DNA from: Burkholderiales bacterium
GTDB lineage: Bacteria > Pseudomonadota > Gammaproteobacteria > Burkholderiales > SG8-39
Assembly: GCA_020848075.1 (NCBI GenBank)
Contig: JADLAV010000029.1
Coordinates: 1-64,000, forward strand
Length of the DNA: 64,000 nt
Direction of reading: 5' to 3'
A program made the translations under genes and the position numbers. This document shows positions 57,204 through 64,000 of the stretch, piece by piece. The notes under the pieces were generated by a model. That model saw only the letters and a list, made by a program, of their open reading frames with translations. It made no database searches and had not been told where the DNA came from. Each line of letters begins with the position of its first letter. Positions within the stretch are counted from its first letter, which is position 1.

Positions 57204-58061
57204 GTGCTTGCGTATCGTCACCTCTTCCACGCCGGCAATTTCGCCGACGTGTTCAAGCACGCGCTGCTCGTCCGCCTCCTCGCGGCGCTCGGGCAGAAGG
57301 CGAAGCCGTTCTTCTACCTCGACACGCACGCGGGGCTCGGCCGGTACGACCTCGCGCACGCATGGGCCCAGAAGGCGCGCGAGTTCGATCACGGCATCGC
57401 ACGCGTCTGGCTGCGTCGCGACGCGCCGCCGGCGCTCGCCGGCTACCTGGCTGCGATGCGCGCCGAGAATCCGGACGGCAGGCTGCGCTATTACCCCGGC
57501 TCTCCGTGCATCGCGCGGCACCTGCTGCGGCCCGGCGACCGCATGGCGCTCACCGAGCTCAACAAGAGCGACTGCGCCGAGCTTGCGGCGCGCTTCGCGG
57601 GCGACCGGCAGGTGCAGGTGCGCAGGATGGACGGCTACGAGGCGCTCGGCACGTTCCTGCCGCCGAAGGAGCGGCGGGGCCTCGTGCTGCTCGACTCCTC
57701 CTTCGACCGGGCGGGCGAGTTTGCGCGGATCGCCGCCGCGATCGCCGGCGCGCATCGCCGCTGGGCGACCGGCACGTACGCCGTCTGGTATCCGGCGATC
57801 GAGCGGCCAGCCATCCGGCGCTTCGAGCGCGAGATCGCCGATACGGGGATTCGCAAGGTCCTCCAGCTCGAGCTCTGCGTCGTTGCCGAGACCGCGACGC
57901 GGGCGCTGCAGACGGGGGTCATGCTCGGTTGCGGCATGCTGGTGATCAATCCGCCATGGCGGCTCGACGAGGAGGCCGCGCCGCTGCTCGACTGGCTGGC
58001 GCAGGCGATGGCGCGGGACGGCAAGGGCGCACGCGTCGTGCGCTGGCTCGTGCCCGAGTGA
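57204..58061 (+). CDS. rlmJ: 23S rRNA m6A2030 methyltransferase RlmJ, with altered catalytic motif
   Basis: Methylates N6 of A2030 in 23S rRNA. 285 residues, family length and order: AYRHLFHAGNFADVFKHALL, YLDTHAGLGRYDL (SAM motif I), YPGSPCIARHLLRPGDR, LTELNKSD, and VWYPAIERPAIRRFERE. Motif IV, normally DPPY, reads DSSF at residues 164-167 (57693-57704); the Asp at 164 is kept but both Pro are replaced by Ser. The start is GTG at 57204, giving VLAYRH where relatives have MLSYRH. Activity is therefore uncertain. Confidence 0.9.
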   Translation: MLAYRHLFHAGNFADVFKHALLVRLLAALGQKAKPFFYLDTHAGLGRYDLAHAWAQKAREFDHGIARVWLRRDAPPALAGYLAAMRAENPDGRLRYYPGSPCIARHLLRPGDRMALTELNKSDCAELAARFAGDRQVQVRRMDGYEALGTFLPPKERRGLVLLDSSFDRAGEFARIAAAIAGAHRRWATGTYAVWYPAIERPAIRRFEREIADTGIRKVLQLELCVVAETATRALQTGVMLGCGMLVINPPWRLDEEAAPLLDWLAQAMARDGKGARVVRWLVPE

Positions 58062-58115
58062 CCGCTCCGGCAGAGGCGGCCGCGACCTTCCCGGGCAAGC
58101 GCGCGCGCGTGCCCG

Positions 58116-58943
58116 TCAGTGCGCCGCGGTCCACTCGACCGCGCCGGTGTAGGCGGTGAGGAGCACGATCACCCCGAAGGCGATCCGGTACCAGGCGAAG
58201 ATCCTGAAGTCGTGCGAGGCGATGTAACGCAGCAGCCAGCGCACGCACAGGAACGCCGAGACGAACGAGGCGGCCATCCCGACGGCGAACATGCCGAGAT
58301 CGTGGGCATCGAAGAGCGCGCGGTGCTTGTAGAAGTCATAGGCGCCGGCCGCGACGAGCGTCGGCACGGCGAGGAAGAACGAGAACTCGGTCGCGGCACG
58401 GCGCGAGAGCCCGAAGAGCATCCCGCCGATGATCGTCGCCCCGGAACGCGAGGTGCCAGGAATGAGCGCGAAGGCCTGGGCAAAGCCGACTTTCAGGGCG
58501 TCGGGCCAGCGCATGTCATCCACCGACTGGACCGTGATCCGGTGCTCGCGGCGCTCGGCCCACAGGATGACGAAAGCACCGGCGATGAAGGCGATGGCGA
58601 CCGGCACCGGCTTGAACAGCGCCGCCTTGATGTACCCGGCGAAAAGGAGCCCGAGGACCGCGGCCGGGACGAACGCGATGCCGATGTTGGCCACGAAGCG
58701 CCGCGCCGCGGCCTCCGAGCCGAGCCGGACGAGGATATGCCCGAACCGCGCGCGGTATTCCCAGACGATCGCGAGCATGGCGCCCGTCTGGATCACGATC
58801 TCGAAGATCTTGCCCTTCTCGTCGTTGAAGCCGAGCAGGTCGCCCGCGAGGATCAGATGGCCGGTGGAGGAGATGGGCAGGAACTCGGTGAGTCCCTCGA
58901 CGACGCCCAGGACGAGCGCCTTCGCGAGCAGAAGCGGATCCAT
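58116..58943 (-). CDS. uppP: Undecaprenyl-diphosphatase
   Basis: Recycles the lipid carrier for cell-wall synthesis and gives bacitracin resistance. 275 residues, eight membrane helices. Catalytic blocks [29 protein letters not shown] and [23 protein letters not shown] are intact (Glu, Ser and Arg residues). The start codon lies only seven bases after a TAGAAT box, see separate entry. Unlinked to other envelope genes. Confidence 0.97.
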   Translation of the reverse strand: MDPLLLAKALVLGVVEGLTEFLPISSTGHLILAGDLLGFNDEKGKIFEIVIQTGAMLAIVWEYRARFGHILVRLGSEAAARRFVANIGIAFVPAAVLGLLFAGYIKAALFKPVPVAIAFIAGAFVILWAERREHRITVQSVDDMRWPDALKVGFAQAFALIPGTSRSGATIIGGMLFGLSRRAATEFSFFLAVPTLVAAGAYDFYKHRALFDAHDLGMFAVGMAASFVSAFLCVRWLLRYIASHDFRIFAWYRIAFGVIVLLTAYTGAVEWTAAH

Positions 58944-58950
58944 CGACTCG

Positions 58951-58956
58951 ATTCTA
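58951..58956 (-). promoter_or_regulatory. -10 box of uppP, predicted leaderless start
   Basis: TAGAAT on the minus strand ends seven bases before the uppP ATG, so transcription should begin at or beside the start codon. No ribosome site is present. This is the same arrangement as for rsmE. Confidence 0.4.
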
Positions 58957-59033
58957 GCGTGCCCGAGTGCTCGGGCATCGCCCTTCGCCCTGGCCGGGTG
59001 GCGGCGACACCGGCGGCGACGGTCCGAAAGTCG

Positions 59034-59249
59034 TCAGGCCTTCGGCAGGCCGAAGTCGGGCGGCAGGAGCAGGCGCAAGCCCCCGAGCGGGCTCAGCCCG
59101 GTCGCAGGATCGGCGGCCGGGGCAGCCTCACGCGTCCGACGTGCTCCCATGGCGCGGCGCGCGAACGGCGAGCTCACCGGTGCACGGGCGATCAGCTCGT
59201 CCGGCAGGTTGTACTCCGCCCATTCGAAGGGGCACGCGTCGTCGGCCAT
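59034..59249 (-). CDS. Hypothetical protein, 71 residues
   Basis: Not recognised. Starts MADDACPFEWAEYNLPDELIARAPVSSP and ends in a Pro/Leu-rich tail (LLLPPDFGLPKA) with an Arg/Ala middle. No signal, membrane or enzyme motif, and no clear ribosome site (alternative ATGs at 59258 and 59297). The N-terminal 28 residues look protein-like, the rest may be chance. The gap 59250-59415 is comparatively AT-rich and may hold its promoter. Confidence 0.4.
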   Translation of the reverse strand: MADDACPFEWAEYNLPDELIARAPVSSPFARRAMGARRTREAAPAADPATGLSPLGGLRLLLPPDFGLPKA

Positions 59250-59415
59250 GCTGCGCATCGTAATTCGCTTTCCAGTCCCGTTGTTGAGCCAACGCAAATG
59301 ACGGTGGGATGTTTACAAGCTTAGACCGCGAACGATGGCGAAGTTGTGAAGAATTGTGAAATCGCGATGGCGACCGGCCGGGAGGCGTGCAGTACGCCCG
59401 GTCCCGCAAGCGGCG

Positions 59416-60219
59416 CTATCGGATTCCGGTCAGGAAACCGCCGATCGCCGACCAGAAGAGCGGACTCTCCTCGAGGTCGTTGTGGCCGGCGTCGGGAATG
59501 ACGACCGCCTGCTTCGCGCCGCCCCACGCCTCGAACAGCCGGGCCGAATAGTCCGGCGGAATGATGGTGTCCCGCTCGCCGGTGACCATGAGCAAGGGCA
59601 CCCGGATCCCCGGCGCCCGTCCGAGGGAGTCGTACCGGTTCCCCACGACGAGCCGCACCGGAATGATCGGGTAGTGGTGCTGCCCGACCGCGGTGATGCT
59701 GTCGAAGGGTGAGATCAGCACGATCGCGGCGAGGGGGCGCTGAGTGGCGAGGTAGGTGGCGACGCCCGAGCCGAGGCTGCGGCCGATGGCCACGATGCGA
59801 TCGCGATCGACGTCCGCGCGCGCCGCGAGCCGGTCGTAAACGGCCAGGGCATCGCCATAGAGGTCGGCCTCCAGGGGGCGGCCCTCGCTCGCCCCGTACC
59901 CGCGGTAGTTGACGAGCGCGAGATCCCATGCGGCGAGCGCCTCCCGCCGCCCGAGCATCCACGAGACCTCCTCCGCGTTGCCTCCGAAGTACAGGACGAG
60001 CGGCCGCGGTGCGGCCCCCGCCCCGCGAGCGAGCCACCCACGGAGGGTGACCCCGCCGGGCCGGACGATCTGGAGCGGCTCGACTTGCGGGAAGCGGGCC
60101 GTGATCGCCTCGTGTGCGCCGTGCGGCAGCGGCTGGGGGAAGTAGATGACGTCCTCGCACCCAGCGAGCAGGGCGCAGCACGCCAGTGCGATCGAAGTCC
60201 GGATGATGGCGGAGGGCAT
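59416..60219 (-). CDS. Alpha/beta-hydrolase lipoprotein (BEM46/ABHD13-like)
   Basis: 267 residues. Lipoprotein signal ending LLAGC (Cys21), then FPQVEPLQIVRPGGVTLRGWL, LYFGGNAEEV, nucleophile GRSLGSG, acid in TGERDTIIPP and His in PDAGHNDL. Likely an envelope-anchored serine hydrolase of unknown substrate. Start ATG 60219 gives the signal peptide; the longer frame to 60303 runs through the repeat region. Downstream of thiC on the same strand but separated by repeats. Confidence 0.88.
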   Translation of the reverse strand: MPSAIIRTSIALACCALLAGCEDVIYFPQPLPHGAHEAITARFPQVEPLQIVRPGGVTLRGWLARGAGAAPRPLVLYFGGNAEEVSWMLGRREALAAWDLALVNYRGYGASEGRPLEADLYGDALAVYDRLAARADVDRDRIVAIGRSLGSGVATYLATQRPLAAIVLISPFDSITAVGQHHYPIIPVRLVVGNRYDSLGRAPGIRVPLLMVTGERDTIIPPDYSARLFEAWGGAKQAVVIPDAGHNDLEESPLFWSAIGGFLTGIR

Positions 60220-60236
60220 GGCGGAACTGGCAAAAA

Positions 60237-60497
60237 TCGTCATTCCCGCGGAACCGGGAGAACTCGTCGTCCCCGCTAAGGAAACTCTGAAGAATCTCGT
60301 CATTCCCGCGCAAGCGGGGGCGCTAGTCGTGCCCGCCCCCCGATAAGACCGTTCGGGGGCAGGGTCCGCGGGAATCCAGGGTTTCGCCGTCGGCCAAGCT
60401 TACTGGATCCCCGCTCCCCGATTCCCCCGTCGGGGACAGGCTTCGCGGGGATGACTAAATCGGCGCCCCTAAGGCGGGAATGACGGGCTTCTGCCGA
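60237..60497. repeat. Cluster of REP-like units
   Basis: The gap between the hydrolase and thiC contains several copies of the GTCATTCCCGC / GCGGGAATGAC family in both orientations (e.g. near 60239, 60299, 60445, 60473), interspersed with GGATCCCCGC variants. The last 22 bases (60473-60494) are identical to 17305-17326. Such arrays typically stabilise or end transcripts; here they follow thiC. No gene is present. Confidence 0.75.
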
Positions 60498-60503
60498 GTC
60501 TCC

Positions 60504-62552
<2,049 letters not shown>

Positions 62553-62618
62553 ATCGGCCAACGGTACTCCAATCGAGGAGGCGTTTCAACGCTGCGCGCA
62601 AGCCCGCGCTCCCCGTGC

Positions 62619-62687
62619 GGGAATCAGGCGGGAATCAGGCGGGAGGCGGGCGGGAGGCCGGCGGGCGGCGGGCGGCGGGCGGGCGGA
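62619..62687 (+). other. G-run tract upstream of the binding-protein gene
   Basis: About 70 bases of CGGG/CGGGAGG repeats preceded by two copies of CGGGAATCAGG. At least nine runs of three or more G within 50 bases satisfy the usual G-quadruplex pattern on the plus strand. It lies about 125 bases before the ATG at 62811, in the 411-base gap 62400-62810 that otherwise holds the TPP riboswitch and no gene. Could affect transcription, or simply be slippage-prone sequence. Confidence 0.7.
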
Positions 62688-62810
62688 AGCTGAAATGCCC
62701 AAACGGCAGGACGTTAGTACAATCCTGAGCCCCAGGAGCGTGGCGCGAGGAGCCCGAGGCGCCGCGGTACCGGGTCCACGACCCCAGCACCCCACGGAGA
62801 AAGGAAAAAA

Positions 62811-64000
62811 ATGACCCAACCCAAGCGCAGCACCCGCCGCCGGTTCCTGCGGCACTCGACCGCCCTCGCCGCCGGCGCGGGCGTGCTCGGCTTTCCGGCC
62901 ATCGTCCGCGCGCAATCCGGCCCGATCAAGGTGGGCGTGCTCCACCCGGTGACGGGCTTTCTCGCCTACTCGGGCAACCTGTCCCGGCTGGGCGCGCGCA
63001 TCGCGATCGACGAGATCAACGCGGCCGGGGGCATCAAGGCGCTCGGCGGCGCGAAGATCGAGGCGGTGCTCGGCGACGCGCAGTCGAAGCCCGAGGTCGG
63101 CGTCGCCGAGGTCGAGAAGATGAACCAGGGCGGCGTCTCGGCGATCGTCGGCGCCTATGCGAGCGCGATCTGCCTCGCCACCACGCAGGCCGCCGCCAAG
63201 TACAACATCCCGCACGTGGTGGACGTCGGCGTCGCCGACCAGATCGTGGAGCGCGGACTGAAGAACACCTTCCGCTTCGCCCCCGGCTACAAGGTCGTCT
63301 CGCAGGAGGCGATCAACTACTTCCACATCATGAACACTCTCGCGGGCAAGCCCGCGCGGACGATCATGATCATCCACGAGGAGTCGCTCTTCGGCACCGG
63401 CACCGCGAACCTGCTGTCGCGCGAGTTGCCGGGCCTCGGCTACGAGGTGAAGGAGGTCATCAAGCACGCCAACCCGACGCGCGACTTCAACAACATCGTG
63501 CTCCGGATCAAGGCGGTGAACCCGGACATCGTCATCCCGGCCAACTACTACAACGAGTACGCCCTCCTTCTGCGCACGATGAAGCAGCAGAACGTGCAGC
63601 CGAAGGCGATCTTCTCGGTGCTCGGCGGCGCGGCCTCCTCGTTCAAGTTCGTGAAGGAGTTCCCGGACGTCGCGAACGGCGTGATCGACGTCAACCACTG
63701 GTACAACCCCAAGGACAAGCGCGCGCTCGCGCTGCGCAAGAAAGTCGAGGGCATGAAGGAGTTCTTCACCTACGAGGTGTTCCTCAACTACCAGTGCGTG
63801 CACCTCCTCGCCGACGCCATCGAGCGGGCGAAGTCGCGCGACCGCGACGCGATCGTGAACGCGCTCGCGAGCTCGACCTGGAGCGGGCACTTCATGCCCT
63901 ACGGTCCGACGCAGTTCGTGAACGGCCAGAACCAGGGCGCCCGGCCGCTCGTGCTGCAGGTCCTGCAGAACGACATCAAGGTGATCCTGCCGAACACCTA
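62811..64000 (+). CDS. Branched-chain amino-acid-type ABC transporter substrate-binding protein (partial, 3' end off window)
   Basis: 396 complete codons are visible and the frame is still open; the last two bases are TA, so Tyr or a stop follows. Twin-arginine signal: RSTRRRFLRHSTALAAGAGVLG then PAIVRAQ, typical of LivJ/LivK-like proteins. The mature part is a Periplas_BP_6 domain (IKVGVLHPVTGFLAYSG, INAAGGIKALGGAKIEAVLGDAQSKPEVG, IMIIHEESLFGTG, VNPDIVIPANYYNEYALLLRTM). AAGGAAAAAA precedes the ATG. Ligand unknown: members bind amino acids, aromatics, amides or urea. Transport partners would lie past the window. Confidence 0.93.
   Translation, partial: MTQPKRSTRRRFLRHSTALAAGAGVLGFPAIVRAQSGPIKVGVLHPVTGFLAYSGNLSRLGARIAIDEINAAGGIKALGGAKIEAVLGDAQSKPEVGVAEVEKMNQGGVSAIVGAYASAICLATTQAAAKYNIPHVVDVGVADQIVERGLKNTFRFAPGYKVVSQEAINYFHIMNTLAGKPARTIMIIHEESLFGTGTANLLSRELPGLGYEVKEVIKHANPTRDFNNIVLRIKAVNPDIVIPANYYNEYALLLRTMKQQNVQPKAIFSVLGGAASSFKFVKEFPDVANGVIDVNHWYNPKDKRALALRKKVEGMKEFFTYEVFLNYQCVHLLADAIERAKSRDRDAIVNALASSTWSGHFMPYGPTQFVNGQNQGARPLVLQVLQNDIKVILPNT

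Overview
The window is GC-rich chromosomal DNA that reads as a Betaproteobacterium (Burkholderiales/Rhodocyclales-like). This is inferred from gene content: an aceE-aceF-lpdA operon whose E3 carries its own N-terminal lipoyl domain, glnA with ntrB/ntrC close by, RlmJ, RsmE, YggX, fused kinase/acetyltransferase ArgA, a TssQ-like lipoprotein, and a salicylyl-/aminobenzoyl-CoA-type monooxygenase fused to an old-yellow-enzyme domain. No transposase, phage gene, tRNA, rRNA or CRISPR array was seen. Most of the window is densely packed, ordinary core genome with many ATGA-type overlaps.

Layout. 1-5.7 kb: an operon on the minus strand for activating a carboxylic acid to its CoA ester, oxidising/reducing it with a bifunctional flavoenzyme, and decarboxylating malonyl-CoA. 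5.9-9.6 kb: a PdxA-family dehydrogenase with an overlapping small membrane protein, a dienelactone hydrolase and several unassigned small proteins. 9.8-13.7 kb: a signalling pair, a histidine kinase with a helical sensor followed by a Ser/Thr kinase fused to two receiver domains. 14-17.9 kb: ABC-2 exporter, inositol-phosphatase-like enzyme, redoxin. 18-22.8 kb: rsmE, argA, yggX, phoU, rpiA. 22.8-29.9 kb: Sel1-repeat protein and the pyruvate dehydrogenase operon, divergent from folD and prlC. 33-40.2 kb: DUF4124/glutaredoxin protein and a complete tetR-MFP-RND-OMF efflux operon with a palindromic operator. 40.5-46.3 kb: xthA, a divergent FHA/PP2C versus Ser/Thr-kinase/TssQ-like-lipoprotein module, glutathionyl-hydroquinone reductase. 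46.3-51.1 kb: AI-2E-type and EamA-type membrane proteins, malate synthase, FAH-family enzyme. 51.2-56.1 kb: ntrC-ntrB-DUF4124-glnA with a recognisable sigma-54 promoter and two NtrC sites. 56.2-64 kb: rhodanese, MazG-like, rlmJ, uppP, an alpha/beta-hydrolase lipoprotein, thiC with a TPP riboswitch, and a branched-chain-amino-acid-type binding protein cut by the window edge.

How parts work together. The nitrogen cluster is a self-contained control circuit (sensor NtrB, activator NtrC, target glnA with its binding sites). The efflux operon carries its own repressor and operator. thiC is under TPP feedback. The two eukaryotic-type kinase modules are the most distinctive accessory content: one couples a histidine kinase to a Ser/Thr kinase through fused receivers; the other looks like the threonine-phosphorylation control module of type VI secretion but has no secretion genes beside it. 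Short repeat families (REP-like GGGAATGACG hairpins, a 44-bp double-hairpin unit, a 29-bp tandem array) occupy several intergenic gaps.

All calls are from reading sequence and translated motifs; no database search was run.
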